A stretch of 64,000 nt of DNA from Salinibacterium sp. G-O1 (GCF_030063305.1 NZ_JASISV010000001.1:1178001-1242000), one strand, 5' to 3'; positions 17,806 through 27,261 are shown, counted from the first letter of the stretch. Numbers and translations: made by a program. Notes: a model not told the origin generated them from the sequence alone.

Positions 17806-18750
17806 ATGCAAACCTTCTTTTCCTCGGCGGACATCCCGGCGAATTTTGGGCCGAGTGCGGTGACGATCGGCAAGTTCGACGGCATGCACCTCGGTCACCG
17901 CGCTGTGGTGGCAAAGCTGCTCACTCTCGCCCACGAACGAGGCCTTACCGGCACGGTCCTGACTTTCGATCGCAACCCGCTCAGTCTGCTTCGCCCCGAG
18001 GCGTGCCCCCCGGCGGTGGCGAGTAATGCCCAGAAGGTTGAATCGCTGGCGGCTGCCGGTGTGGATGCGACGTGGCTCGCCACGTTCGACGAGAAGTTCA
18101 GCGCGATGCCGGCATCAGAATTCATGCAGCGGATTCTCGTTGACGCACTTCACGCATCGCTCGTGCTGGTCGGAAACGACTTCAGGTTCGGGCATGGTGG
18201 CACGGGCACGGCGGATACCCTGAGGGAATTCGGCCGTACACACGGGATCGACGTGATGGTCATCGACGACATTGACTACGACGGGTCTCGCCGGGTGTCG
18301 TCCACCGCTGTGCGCGAGCTCATTCTTGCTGGCAGGGTCGCGGAGGCGGCCCAGCTGCTCGGTGCGCTCCACAGCGTCCGGGCTGTCGTTGTTCACGGCG
18401 CCCAACGCGGTCGAGCGCTCGGATATCCGACCGCCAACCTGGCCCGTCAGATCGAGGGCCTGGTGCCCGCTGACGGTGTGTACGCGGCCTGGCTCACCGT
18501 CGGTGGCAACACGTACCCGGCGGCGGTATCTGTTGGCAACAACCCCACGTTCGATGGGGTGCCCGAGAAGCAGGTCGAGGCGTACGCGCTCGACGTTGAC
18601 GTCGACATGTACGACCAAATCGCCGAGATCTCGTTTGTTGAGTTTGTGCGCGGCATGCTCAAGTTCGACGACGTGGCCGAACTCATCGACCGCATGGCGG
18701 ACGACGAACTACACGTCAGGTCAGTGCTCGGGGTGGCCCCGAGGCGCTGA
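17806..18750 (+). CDS. ribF: Bifunctional riboflavin kinase/FAD synthetase
   Basis: Converts riboflavin to FMN and FMN to FAD. The N-terminal nucleotidyltransferase domain has the GKFDGMHLGH motif (HLGH at residues 28-31) and RRVSSTAVREL; the C-terminal riboflavin kinase domain has GRALGYPTANL and the metal-binding N and T of PTAN. Length (314 residues) is standard. The ATG at 17806 is used; an in-frame GTG at 17791 inside the preceding gene is an alternative that adds five residues. ribF next to truB and before rpsO and pnp follows the usual actinobacterial order. Confidence 0.96.
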   Translation: MQTFFSSADIPANFGPSAVTIGKFDGMHLGHRAVVAKLLTLAHERGLTGTVLTFDRNPLSLLRPEACPPAVASNAQKVESLAAAGVDATWLATFDEKFSAMPASEFMQRILVDALHASLVLVGNDFRFGHGGTGTADTLREFGRTHGIDVMVIDDIDYDGSRRVSSTAVRELILAGRVAEAAQLLGALHSVRAVVVHGAQRGRALGYPTANLARQIEGLVPADGVYAAWLTVGGNTYPAAVSVGNNPTFDGVPEKQVEAYALDVDVDMYDQIAEISFVEFVRGMLKFDDVAELIDRMADDELHVRSVLGVAPRR

Positions 18751-18758
18751 GCCCGGGA

Positions 18759-19022
18759 TCAGCCTTTCAGCAGCTTGTTCAGCGGTACCTTCACGCCGTT
18801 CTTGATGTCGTCGATGACGTTGGCCGGGATCTTGTCGACGAGGGGCAGATTGAGACCCTTCGCCCAGTTCGCGATGTTGTCGAGGATGTCGTCGGTGGGC
18901 AGTCCCTTCAGCTTCGGTTGAACCTGCTCCCACAGGGGCTGTGCCGCAGCCATGTCGAGGCCCTTGCCGGACAGGAGTCCGCCTGCCATGTCGCCGATAC
19001 CGCCCAGGTCGAATCCAGCCAT
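18759..19022 (-). CDS. Small conserved-looking protein, function unknown
   Basis: An 87-residue soluble protein with a glycine-rich opening (MAGFDLGGIGDMAGGLLSG) and a helical body. GAGGAAG eight bases before the ATG supports expression. The gene ends nine bases from the convergent ribF and is divergent from the MFS gene. I do not recognise a family; the good ribosome site and normal codon use argue that it is real. Confidence 0.7.
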   Translation of the reverse strand: MAGFDLGGIGDMAGGLLSGKGLDMAAAQPLWEQVQPKLKGLPTDDILDNIANWAKGLNLPLVDKIPANVIDDIKNGVKVPLNKLLKG

Positions 19023-19082
19023 AGTTCACTCTTCCTCGCTGGCCGACCGAAGTGCCGGCACGCCCCATCGTAGACTCGGACG

Positions 19083-20318
19083 GTGACGACATCGCTTGCC
19101 CGCCCGTTGTGGCTGGGCAGGACGGCAGCAGTCATCGGAATCATCCTGCTGGCCCTCAACCTGCGTACGGCAGTGGCGGTTCTTGCCCCGATTCTTTCCC
19201 TGGTGTCCGACGACATCCCGCTCGGCAGCACCGGAATCGGACTGCTCGGCATGCTCGCGCCACTCGCGTTCGCGGCATCCGGATTCATCACTCCCATGAT
19301 CGCGAGACGCATCGGTCTTGAGGCCACGCTGGTCGTTGCCTGTACCGGGATGGTTCTTGGCCCGATCGTGCGCGCCACAGCTTTCTCGTACCCCATGCTC
19401 GTCGCCGGAAGTGTGCTGGTCATGGCGGGTATGGGGTTTGCGAATATCCTGTTGCCCCCTGTGATCAGGAAATACTTCCCGGATCGGGTTGGGCTATTCA
19501 CGGGTATCTACGTGACGCTCATGGCGGTGAGCGCCTCCGTTCCCCCGTTGATCGCGGCGCCGATGGCGGCATCGTTCGGCTGGCGACCTGCCGTGGGTGT
19601 GTGGGCGCTGCTGGCCGTGGGGGCACTCGTGCCGTGGCTCGTCGTTCTGGCCCAGCACCGGGGCACCAACCGGCGTGCGGAGGCAGAGGGCCCTCTGTCT
19701 GTTGCAGAGCCAGCGCTTCTCGGGCAGATGCGTCACTCCGCCGTCGCCCGGGCCCTCGCTTTAGCGTTCGCAATTACGGCTCTCAACGTCTACGCGATGT
19801 TTGCGTGGCTGCCCGAAATTCTTGTCAGCACTGCCAGCTCCACCCCAGCGCAGGCCGGGGCGCTCCTGGCGTTGTTTGGGATTATGGGGCTTCCGCTTGG
19901 CCTGATCGCGCCAGTGCTGGTCGCACGCGTGAAGAACGTTGCGTGGGTGCTGCTCGGGGCTGCTGGCTGCTTTGTCTCGGGATATCTCGGGCTCCTGCTC
20001 GCCCCTGCGACGGTGACCTGGCTCTGGGTCGCCCTGATCGGCGCTGGGCCGATCGTGTTCCCTCTCAGCCTCCTGCTCATCAACATGCGCACGCGATCAC
20101 ACGAGGGCTCGATCGCGCTGAGCGGTTTTGTGCAGGGGATCGCCTACGGGGTTGCGGCTCTGGGGCCACTGCTGATCGGACTCATCCACGACCTGACACA
20201 CAGCTGGGTGCTCCCGCTGATCTTCCTCTGCGTGACGACACTGTTCACACTGGTCTCGGCTATCGCGTTAGCGCGGCCGAGGATGGTCGAGGACGAGTTG
20301 GAAGCCCGGGGCCGTTAG
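19083..20318 (+). CDS. MFS transporter, CynX/NimT type
   Basis: A 411-residue major facilitator with twelve expected membrane helices. The opening ALNLRTAVAVLAPIL is typical of the cyanate/2-nitroimidazole transporter (CynX/NimT) subfamily, which includes exporters of small anions and drugs. The GTG start is six bases from TAGACT at 19071-19076, so it is probably leaderless. Its stop overlaps the stop of the convergent ROK gene by 2-4 nt. No cyanase or nitroimidazole gene is nearby to indicate a substrate. Confidence 0.9.
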   Translation: MTTSLARPLWLGRTAAVIGIILLALNLRTAVAVLAPILSLVSDDIPLGSTGIGLLGMLAPLAFAASGFITPMIARRIGLEATLVVACTGMVLGPIVRATAFSYPMLVAGSVLVMAGMGFANILLPPVIRKYFPDRVGLFTGIYVTLMAVSASVPPLIAAPMAASFGWRPAVGVWALLAVGALVPWLVVLAQHRGTNRRAEAEGPLSVAEPALLGQMRHSAVARALALAFAITALNVYAMFAWLPEILVSTASSTPAQAGALLALFGIMGLPLGLIAPVLVARVKNVAWVLLGAAGCFVSGYLGLLLAPATVTWLWVALIGAGPIVFPLSLLLINMRTRSHEGSIALSGFVQGIAYGVAALGPLLIGLIHDLTHSWVLPLIFLCVTTLFTLVSAIALARPRMVEDELEARGR

Positions 20319-21250
20319 GCGACGAGATCGGAGCGATGGATGAGTGCGGCTGCGCCGATGAGCGGGCCCTCCCCGGACAGGCCGGAGGGAATAACCCGCA
20401 CCTTCGCCACGAAGGGGAACGGCGACCGTAGCGCGATGGCCTCCCGGATGTAGTCGAAAATATCGGGGGTGACGTGCGAAAAGCCCCCGCCGATCGCCAC
20501 GAGGTCGAGGTCGACCAGTGCCGTGGATGACGCGATGGCCTGCCCGATGGCGCGCCCTGAGCGCGCGACCGCCGCAACGGCGATGGGGTCGCCGGCGGCA
20601 TAGCTGACGGCAAGGTCTTCGCCCGAAGTGCCCTCCCAGCCCTGGCGCCTGGCCCAGGCCGTCGTGCTGGGTCCTGACGCGATCGCCTCGACACAGCCGG
20701 TGCCACCGCACAGGCAGGGATCATCGAAACCGCCGACCTCGACGTGTCCGATGTGTCCGGCGTTTCCGGTCGGGCCCGCGATTGCCCGGCCGCCGAGGAT
20801 GAGCCCCCCGCCGATGCCCGTAGAGACGACCATCCCCATCAGGTTCGATTCGCCCTGGCCTGCCCCTACCCAGTGTTCGGCGAGAGCAATACATTCGCCG
20901 TCCATCCGCAGGGTCACGGGCACACCGGGAACGAGGGCCGCGATCTGGTCGCGAAGTGGGTAGTCGCGCCAGTGTGGGAGGTTGAGGGGCGACACCAACC
21001 CATGCGCCACCGTGATCGGCCCTGCGCTGCCGACGCCGACGCCGATGAGAGTCGCGCCATCCGGAAGCGTGGCGACCGACTGAAGCACCACGGTCTCTGC
21101 GCTCGCGGCGAGTTGTTCGCTCGATGATCCGTTTCCGGTGGGTGCCCGGAATCGGCTGCCGGGAAGTACTGCGCCGCTCGGATCGACGAGTGCTGCCTCG
21201 ATCTTGGTGCCCCCGAGATCGACACCGAGCGCGAAGACGCCGGCGCTCAT
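20315..21250 (-). CDS. ROK-family sugar kinase (glucokinase-like)
   Basis: Cytoplasmic ATP-dependent hexose kinase of 311 residues. The ATP motif DLGGTK is at residues 11-16, and the ROK zinc site is seen in GHIGHVEVGG followed by CLCGGTGCVE. No N-terminal helix-turn-helix is present, so it is a kinase rather than a repressor. The start at 21250 overlaps the stop of the upstream membrane gene as ATGA, which indicates an operon. Glucose is the likely substrate but other hexoses are possible. Confidence 0.9.
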   Translation of the reverse strand: MSAGVFALGVDLGGTKIEAALVDPSGAVLPGSRFRAPTGNGSSSEQLAASAETVVLQSVATLPDGATLIGVGVGSAGPITVAHGLVSPLNLPHWRDYPLRDQIAALVPGVPVTLRMDGECIALAEHWVGAGQGESNLMGMVVSTGIGGGLILGGRAIAGPTGNAGHIGHVEVGGFDDPCLCGGTGCVEAIASGPSTTAWARRQGWEGTSGEDLAVSYAAGDPIAVAAVARSGRAIGQAIASSTALVDLDLVAIGGGFSHVTPDIFDYIREAIALRSPFPFVAKVRVIPSGLSGEGPLIGAAALIHRSDLVA

Positions 21251-21636
21251 GACCCTGCTCCGGCGGGTGCGACCATTCCGGCGATCCAGGTGGCGATGTA
21301 GAACGCGGCGATGATGACGATGACCCCGCCAAGCGGCCACCAGAAGGTGAGTCTCTTACGTATCAGCGACACAATGACCATGCCGACGGCCAGAAAATAG
21401 CTGAGAATCGTCACGGCCATCAGGGCAAAGACCGTGATGGAAAGCACCGTGGCATTGCACTGAATTCCCTCGAATGGTCCCCTGCCGCAGCCGGCGGTCA
21501 GGCCGTTGTACAGGGTCGCGTAACCGAGCACGATCAGGGCAAGCACCGCTCCGAAGGCGAGCAGGACGACCGACACGACGATATCGATGACGACCCGCGG
21601 TGCAGCGCGGCGGGGGGCGTCTGGGGAGGCATTCAC
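21247..21636 (-). CDS. Three-helix membrane protein, function unknown
   Basis: A 129-residue protein with three membrane helices (about residues 16-38, 65-87 and 98-118) and two cysteines (CGRGPFEGIQC) in the loop after helix one, which could form an extracytoplasmic disulfide. The GTG start at 21636 is six bases from TATGCT at 21648-21643, a leaderless arrangement. It is coupled to the ROK kinase gene. Longer upstream extensions have coding properties of a shadow and are rejected. Confidence 0.75.
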   Translation of the reverse strand: MNASPDAPRRAAPRVVIDIVVSVVLLAFGAVLALIVLGYATLYNGLTAGCGRGPFEGIQCNATVLSITVFALMAVTILSYFLAVGMVIVSLIRKRLTFWWPLGGVIVIIAAFYIATWIAGMVAPAGAGS

Positions 21637-21711
21637 CCCGACAGCATAGGGCTTGAAGGGCACGCGCCGCCCGTCCATCCAACGGTCGGTAGGGAGCCGT
21701 AGGCTCAGGGA

Positions 21712-22233
21712 GTGACCACATCGAGCATGCGTTTCGAGCGAATCTACGAGTTCGCCCCCAGTATCGTCTGGGACGCGCTCGTGGATGCTGACTTGGTGTC
21801 GGGCTGGCTTGCCGAGGCGTCGATCACCCCGCAGGCCGGCGGTGAATTCACTTTGCACTGGCTGACCAGAGACCCGCCGACTGTGAGTGTGGGGTGGATC
21901 ACCCGCTTCGAGCCGTTCGCGCAACTCGAGGTCACCGGCCGAGACAGCGAAACCATGCTGTTCAGTCTTATCGAGGTCACCGGCGGCAGCAGGGGCACAA
22001 GTACAGCGTTGACCGTTGACGTTGCGTCGCCCATCGAACCGGCTTTCGCCTCAAGAACGCCGGCCGACTGGCACACCAGTCTCGACTACCTCGCCGGTCT
22101 GCTTCGCGGGCATCCCGCCGACTGGCAGAGCCTGCGTATTAACCCTGCCGCTGCCTCTTCGGCGCGCCCCGATGGGGTCGAGAGCGACCCGGCCGAAACC
22201 AAGCCCCGGACGCGCCGTCATCCACATGGGTAG
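21712..22233 (+). CDS. SRPBCC/AHSA1-like domain protein
   Basis: A 173-residue START-like (SRPBCC) protein. The sequence RFERIYEFAPSIVWDALVD at the front and GGEFTLHW in the middle match AHSA1-type domains, which bind hydrophobic ligands or interact with Hsp90-like partners in eukaryotes. The last 30 residues are polar and probably disordered. The GTG start is six bases from TAGGCT at 21700-21705. Its TAG stop is the first half of the TAGAAT -10 box of deoC. Confidence 0.82.
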   Translation: MTTSSMRFERIYEFAPSIVWDALVDADLVSGWLAEASITPQAGGEFTLHWLTRDPPTVSVGWITRFEPFAQLEVTGRDSETMLFSLIEVTGGSRGTSTALTVDVASPIEPAFASRTPADWHTSLDYLAGLLRGHPADWQSLRINPAAASSARPDGVESDPAETKPRTRRHPHG

Positions 22234-22236
22234 AAT
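22231..22236 (+). promoter_or_regulatory. deoC -10 box overlapping the upstream stop codon
   Basis: TAGAAT lies six bases before the deoC GTG. Its TAG is the stop codon of the preceding SRPBCC gene, so one triplet serves both termination and promoter recognition. Confidence 0.65.
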
Positions 22237-22242
22237 TACCGG

Positions 22243-23283
22243 GTGAACGCAACGACGCAGGGTCTCCCAGCCCAGACCTTCCAGGCGAAGGCACTGGCTC
22301 CAGCCGAACGGGCGCTCAGCATGATCGGTGGCGATCTGACTGAGAAGAGCCTGAGGCTACATCTCGAAGGGCTCGCTGGCGTCGACGCCGTCGGCCTCGA
22401 ACAGCGAGCAGCGGCTCTGGGCACCCGATCCATCAAGACCACGTCGAAGGCCTGGGCCCTCGACACCATCATCGAGCTCATCGACCTGACGACCCTCGAG
22501 GGTGCTGACACCCCAGGAAAAGTCAGATCGCTGGTGGCAAAGGCCGTCAACCCCGACCCATCGGATGCCACGACCCCCAGGGTCGCGGCCGTCTGCGTCT
22601 ACGGCGACATGGTCCCTCACGCGGTCCAGGCCCTCGGCGGCGCCTGGTCGCGCGGCACCGACAACGGAATCAACGTGGCCGCGGTGGCGACGGCGTTCCC
22701 CAGCGGACGCTCGTCGCTCGCGATCAAGATCGCAGACACGTCTGAGGCCGTCGCCGCCGGAGCCGACGAAATCGACATGGTCATCGACCGCGGCGCATTT
22801 CTCTCCGGCAACTTCGGCCTGGTCTTCGACCAGATCGTGGCGGTAAAGGAGGCGTGCCGCCGCGCAGACGGAACCTATGCGCACCTCAAGGTGATTCTCG
22901 AGACCGGCGAACTGAACACCTACGACAACGTGCGCAGGGCTTCCTGGCTCGCCATCCTCGCGGGCGGAGACTTCATCAAGACCTCGACGGGGAAGGTGGC
23001 GCCCGCCGCGACCCTGCCCGTCACCCTGCTGATGCTCGAGGTCGTGCGCGACTGGCACCGCCTCACCGGGGAACGGATCGGGGTGAAGCCCGCCGGCGGC
23101 ATCCGCACCTCGAAAGACGCGATCAAGTACCTGGTGACCGTCGCCGAAACCGTTGGCGAGGAGTGGCTGACCCCGCACCTCTTCAGGTTCGGGGCATCCA
23201 GCCTTCTCAATGACGTTCTGCTGCAGCGACAGAAACTGACCACCGGCCGTTACTCGGGCCCCGACTACGTGACGATGGACTGA
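22243..23283 (+). CDS. deoC: Deoxyribose-phosphate aldolase
   Basis: Splits 2-deoxyribose 5-phosphate into glyceraldehyde 3-phosphate and acetaldehyde. The Schiff-base lysine lies in FIKTSTGK (K246), with the KVILETGELN strand before it. At 346 residues it belongs to the long class with an N-terminal extension of about 90 residues, rather than the 220-260-residue E. coli type. The gene is leaderless. The two following aldehyde dehydrogenase genes could oxidise the acetaldehyde, so the three form a deoxynucleoside-salvage unit. Confidence 0.93.
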   Translation: MNATTQGLPAQTFQAKALAPAERALSMIGGDLTEKSLRLHLEGLAGVDAVGLEQRAAALGTRSIKTTSKAWALDTIIELIDLTTLEGADTPGKVRSLVAKAVNPDPSDATTPRVAAVCVYGDMVPHAVQALGGAWSRGTDNGINVAAVATAFPSGRSSLAIKIADTSEAVAAGADEIDMVIDRGAFLSGNFGLVFDQIVAVKEACRRADGTYAHLKVILETGELNTYDNVRRASWLAILAGGDFIKTSTGKVAPAATLPVTLLMLEVVRDWHRLTGERIGVKPAGGIRTSKDAIKYLVTVAETVGEEWLTPHLFRFGASSLLNDVLLQRQKLTTGRYSGPDYVTMD

Positions 23284-23285
23284 CG

Positions 23286-24812
23286 ATGACCGACGTGAAC
23301 CCCCAATCAGCAAGCCGTTTTCTGGACTACGCCCCGGCGCCGGAATCGACGAGCATCCTGCATCTGAAGCCGAGCTACGGACTCTTCATCAACGGAGAGT
23401 TCGTTGACGGGCACGGTGACAGCTTCCAGACGATCTCGCCGGCGACCGAAAAGACGATTGCCGAGATCTCGAACGCGGACTCTTCCGACGTGGATGCCGC
23501 GGTTGCCGCCGCGCGCTCGGCATACACGCGCACCTGGAGCAAGTTGTCTGGCGCCGACCGCGGAAAGTACCTGTTCCGCATCGCGCGGCTCGTGCAGGAG
23601 CGCGCGCGAGAGCTAGCGGTCGCCGAGAGTCTCGACAACGGAAAGCCGATTAAAGAGTCGCGCGACGTTGATGTGCCGCTCGTCGCTGCCTGGTTCTTCT
23701 ACTACGCGGGATGGGCCGACAAGCTCGACTACGCCGGACTCGGGCCGAATCCCCGGGCTCTCGGGGTTGCAGCACAGGTGATTCCGTGGAACTTCCCGCT
23801 GCTGATGCTGGCGTGGAAAGTGGCCCCCGCGCTGGCGGCAGGTAACACCGTGGTGATCAAGCCTGCAGAGACGACCCCGCTGTCTGCGCTCATCTTCGCC
23901 GAGATTCTCCAGCAGGCAGACCTGCCCGCGGGAGTCGTGAACATCATCACGGGCGCCGGAGACACCGGCGAGGCCCTCGTCAATCATCCCGACGTCAACA
24001 AGGTCGCCTTCACCGGTTCCACCGCTGTCGGGCGCGCTATCGCGAAGTCGGTTGCCGGCACCGGCAAGAAGGTCACGCTCGAACTGGGCGGAAAAGCCGC
24101 AAACATCGTCTTCGATGACGCCCCCATCGACCAGGCTGTCGAAGGAATCGTCAACGGGATCTTCTTCAACCAGGGTCACGTCTGTTGCGCAGGCTCGCGA
24201 CTTCTCGTGCAGGAGAACATCCACGACGAGGTCGTCGACCGGCTGAAGTCGCGCCTGATGACTTTGCGTCTGGGCGACCCGCTCGACAAGAACACCGACA
24301 TCGGTGCGATCAACTCCCGTGAGCAGCTCGAACGCATCCGGGAGCTCAGCGATATCGGTGAGAAGGAGGGCGCCGACCGCTGGACTGCTCCGTGCGCTAT
24401 TCCCGAGAACGGTTTCTGGTTTGCGCCGACCATTTTCGACAACGTCTCCACGTCGTCGACGATCGCCAGGGAAGAAGTGTTCGGGCCAGTGTTGAGCGTG
24501 CTCACCTTCCGCACTCCGGCCGAAGCTATCGCCAAGGCGAACAACACGCCGTACGGACTTTCCGCTGGTATCTGGAGCGACAAGGGATCGAAGATCCTGG
24601 CCGTGGCAGACGGCCTTCGTGCCGGTGTGATCTGGGCGAACACCTTCAACCGTTTCGATCCAGCCAGCCCGTTCGGCGGATTCAAAGAGAGTGGCTACGG
24701 TCGCGAGGGCGGTCGACACGGACTCGCTGCCTACCTTGAGAGTGCAGGCTGGGGTTCCCCCGCCGCAGGCTCCACCACCGTCTCAACGACCAGGAAGCAG
24801 GCCAGCGCGTGA
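23286..24812 (+). CDS. NAD(P)-dependent aldehyde dehydrogenase (active-site Cys present)
   Basis: A full-length ALDH of 508 residues. The general-base glutamate is in LELGGKAAN and the nucleophile is in GHVCCAGSR, with cysteines at residues 300 and 301. The start is two bases after the deoC stop. The stop overlaps the next gene as GTGA. Together with the short ALDH-like gene that follows, the pair resembles the two halves of ALDH16, which is about 800 residues long (here 508 + 285). The likely substrate is the acetaldehyde released by DeoC, inferred from the operon. Confidence 0.92.
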   Translation: MTDVNPQSASRFLDYAPAPESTSILHLKPSYGLFINGEFVDGHGDSFQTISPATEKTIAEISNADSSDVDAAVAAARSAYTRTWSKLSGADRGKYLFRIARLVQERARELAVAESLDNGKPIKESRDVDVPLVAAWFFYYAGWADKLDYAGLGPNPRALGVAAQVIPWNFPLLMLAWKVAPALAAGNTVVIKPAETTPLSALIFAEILQQADLPAGVVNIITGAGDTGEALVNHPDVNKVAFTGSTAVGRAIAKSVAGTGKKVTLELGGKAANIVFDDAPIDQAVEGIVNGIFFNQGHVCCAGSRLLVQENIHDEVVDRLKSRLMTLRLGDPLDKNTDIGAINSREQLERIRELSDIGEKEGADRWTAPCAIPENGFWFAPTIFDNVSTSSTIAREEVFGPVLSVLTFRTPAEAIAKANNTPYGLSAGIWSDKGSKILAVADGLRAGVIWANTFNRFDPASPFGGFKESGYGREGGRHGLAAYLESAGWGSPAAGSTTVSTTRKQASA

Positions 24813-25666
24813 CCCGGCTCGCGGTACCCAAAACATACAAGCTCTACATCGGCGGTAAATTTCCGCGCAGCGAGAGCGGCCGCACCTACGAGGTGTCGAC
24901 GAAAGACGGCGCTTTCCTGGCGAACGCGTCGCTTGCCAGTCGCAAAGATGCTCGGGATGCCGTCGTCGCGGCCCGAGCTGCCTTCCCGGGTTGGTCGGCT
25001 GCCACTGGCTACAACCGTGGGCAGGTTCTGTACCGCATCGCGGAATTGCTCGAGGGGCGTCGCGACCAGTTCGTTGACGAACTCGTCGCCACCGAATCGC
25101 TGACGAAGTCCGCGGCGACCAGCCAGGTCGATACCGCCATCGACGCATGGATCTGGTACGCGGGCTGGGCAGACAAGTACGTGCAGGTTGCCGGCAACGC
25201 CAATGCGGTCAGTGGGCCGTACTTCAACATGTCAACGCCGGAGCCCACCGGAGTGGTGGCTATCGTTGCGCCCCAGTCTGGCAACGCGCTGCTGGGGCTG
25301 GCGAGTGTTATCGCACCGGCGATCCTGACGGGCAACACCGTTGTGGTCGTCGCCAGCCAGGCCGCGCCGCTAGCCGCCATCAGCCTCGCCGAGGTTCTCG
25401 CGACAAGTGACGTTCCCGGGGGAGTGGTGAACATCCTGACCGGTTCTCCGGCCGAGATTGCACCGTGGCTTGCTGGGCACGCTGACGTGAACGCGATTGA
25501 CCTCGCTGGGGCAGAGCTGCTCCACTGGGTCGATCTTCAGGTCATCGCAGCGGACACTCTCAAGCGAGTGCTCGCGCCCGTCAATGGAGCTCCAGCCCCC
25601 TCGCTCGAGCGGGTGGTCGCTTTCACCGAGACCAAGACTGTCTGGCACACGAAGTCACTCATCTAG
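24809..25666 (+). CDS. ALDH-fold protein lacking the catalytic domain
   Basis: A 285-residue protein that aligns with the N-terminal and coenzyme-binding part of aldehyde dehydrogenases (LYIGGKFPRSESGRTYEV, then TPEPTGVVAIVAPQ), but it ends before the Glu and Cys active-site region. It is translationally coupled to the complete ALDH. There is no sign of a frameshift: the ending is clean and codon use is normal. A pseudo-ALDH partner domain is known at the C-terminus of ALDH16, so this is probably a structural subunit rather than a decaying gene. Confidence 0.85.
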   Translation: MTRLAVPKTYKLYIGGKFPRSESGRTYEVSTKDGAFLANASLASRKDARDAVVAARAAFPGWSAATGYNRGQVLYRIAELLEGRRDQFVDELVATESLTKSAATSQVDTAIDAWIWYAGWADKYVQVAGNANAVSGPYFNMSTPEPTGVVAIVAPQSGNALLGLASVIAPAILTGNTVVVVASQAAPLAAISLAEVLATSDVPGGVVNILTGSPAEIAPWLAGHADVNAIDLAGAELLHWVDLQVIAADTLKRVLAPVNGAPAPSLERVVAFTETKTVWHTKSLI

Positions 25667-25743
25667 ACCGGACGGCGGAGCCGCAGGCGTGCGGCGCTGT
25701 CAAGGCCCAGCCGTCTCACGGGCTTCGTCCCTAAGCTGGATTC

Positions 25744-27252
25744 ATGCGAATCCTCGTCACGGGATCTACGGGTTACATCGGTGGGCGCCTCGCGCCGCGG
25801 TTGGTTGAGGCCGGCCACGACGTCAGGGTTCTGGTGCGTGACCCGCTCAAATTGCGGGATGCGCCGTGGGCCGCTGACGTCGATGTGATGACGGGTGACC
25901 TCACAAATTCGGATGATGTGGCGCAGGCGGTCGATGGCATCGAGGTGCTCTACTACCTCGTGCACGCGATGGGTTCTCGCGGCGACTTCGAACAGACCGA
26001 ACTCACCGTCGCTCATACCGTCGCGGATGCGGCTGCCGCCGCCGGTGTGAAGCGCATCGTCTATCTGGGTGGTCTGCACCCCGACGTGCCGGTCGACACT
26101 CTGAGTCGACACCTGCGCAGCCGGGAGAAGGTGGGCAGGGTGCTGCTCGAGTCCGGCGTACCCACGATCGCTTTCCAGGCGGGAGTGGTTATCGGGTCTG
26201 GTTCGGCGTCGTTCGAAATGATTCGCCACCTCACCGAGGTGTTGCCGTACATGCCGGCACCCAAGTGGGTGCGCAACTTCATCCAGCCCATCGCGGTGCG
26301 GGACGTGCTGCACTATCTCACCGAGGCCGCAGTCGTTGCGACAGAGGTGAACCGCACGTTCGACATCGGCGGGCCTGACGTGCTGCGATACGGGCAGATG
26401 ATGAACGGCTACGCCCTCGAGGCCGGACTGCATCAGCGCCCGATCGCCAGCCTGCCGGTGCTCACGCCATGGTTGGCCTCCCAGTGGGTGAATCTGGTCA
26501 CTCCGATTCCCCGGGCGCTCGCTGTGCCGATCATCGAGTCGCTGCAGTTCGACTGCGTGGTGAGCGAGACAGACATCCGGGCTCTCATTCCCGACCCGGA
26601 GGGCGGTCTCACCGGATACCGGGCGGCCGTGCGTCTCGCGCTGGCAAAAATGAAGGATGGTGAGGTCGAGACCTCGTGGCAGAACTCCACGGTCGCGGGC
26701 GCGCCGAGCAACCTCATCCCGAGCGACCCGGACTGGTCGGGCCACACGGTGTACGTCGACCTGCGCGAGCAGCATTCGGCGGCCCCGGTAGAGCGACTCT
26801 GGGAGGTGGTTGAGGGCATCGGCGGCGAGAATGGCTGGTACTCCTTCCCTCTCGGCTGGGCACTGCGTGGCTGGGCGGACAAGCTGGTGGGCGGCGTCGG
26901 TTTGCGTCGCGGTCGTCGACACCCCTCAACGCTCGCGGTGGGCGAGGCGCTCGACTTCTGGCGGGTGGAGACCCTGGAGCGAGGTCACTTCCTGCGACTT
27001 CGGGCCGAGATGAAAGTTCCCGGACTCGCCTGGCTTGAGATGACGACAACGGCCGATCCTGCCGGCGGCAGCACGTACCGCCAACGTGCGGTGTTCTTCC
27101 CGAGCGGTCTCGGTGGCCGGCTGTACTGGTTCGCTATTCTTCCGTTCCACGGCGTCATCTTCAGCGGCATGGCCAACCGCATCACCGCGGCCGCAGCCAC
27201 TGCCGTCGACGCTGCCGAGGGCAGTCCTGTCGAGGCCGACGTGGCGCGCTAG
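25744..27252 (+). CDS. NAD(P)-binding SDR protein with C-terminal DUF2867-like domain
   Basis: A 502-residue fusion. Residues 1-300 are an extended/atypical short-chain dehydrogenase (MRILVTGSTGYIGGRLAPRL, the TGxxGxxG nucleotide motif). Residues about 330-490 form a second domain (VERLWEVVEGIGGENGWYSF) of the DUF2867 type, a START-like fold. The N-terminal part lacks an obvious YxxxK pair, as in NmrA-like regulators and isomerases. The ATG is six bases from TAAGCT at 25732-25737. Substrate unknown. Confidence 0.86.
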   Translation: MRILVTGSTGYIGGRLAPRLVEAGHDVRVLVRDPLKLRDAPWAADVDVMTGDLTNSDDVAQAVDGIEVLYYLVHAMGSRGDFEQTELTVAHTVADAAAAAGVKRIVYLGGLHPDVPVDTLSRHLRSREKVGRVLLESGVPTIAFQAGVVIGSGSASFEMIRHLTEVLPYMPAPKWVRNFIQPIAVRDVLHYLTEAAVVATEVNRTFDIGGPDVLRYGQMMNGYALEAGLHQRPIASLPVLTPWLASQWVNLVTPIPRALAVPIIESLQFDCVVSETDIRALIPDPEGGLTGYRAAVRLALAKMKDGEVETSWQNSTVAGAPSNLIPSDPDWSGHTVYVDLREQHSAAPVERLWEVVEGIGGENGWYSFPLGWALRGWADKLVGGVGLRRGRRHPSTLAVGEALDFWRVETLERGHFLRLRAEMKVPGLAWLEMTTTADPAGGSTYRQRAVFFPSGLGGRLYWFAILPFHGVIFSGMANRITAAAATAVDAAEGSPVEADVAR

Positions 27253-27255
27253 TTT
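27250..27255 (+). promoter_or_regulatory. Ribokinase -10 box overlapping the upstream stop codon
   Basis: TAGTTT lies six bases before the ribokinase GTG, and its TAG is the stop codon of the SDR gene upstream. Confidence 0.6.
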
Positions 27256-27261
27256 GGGAGT

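Noticed and set aside
24809-25666. Decaying ALDH pseudogene
   Set aside because: The frame is intact, coupled and ends cleanly; a pseudo-ALDH partner is a known theme.
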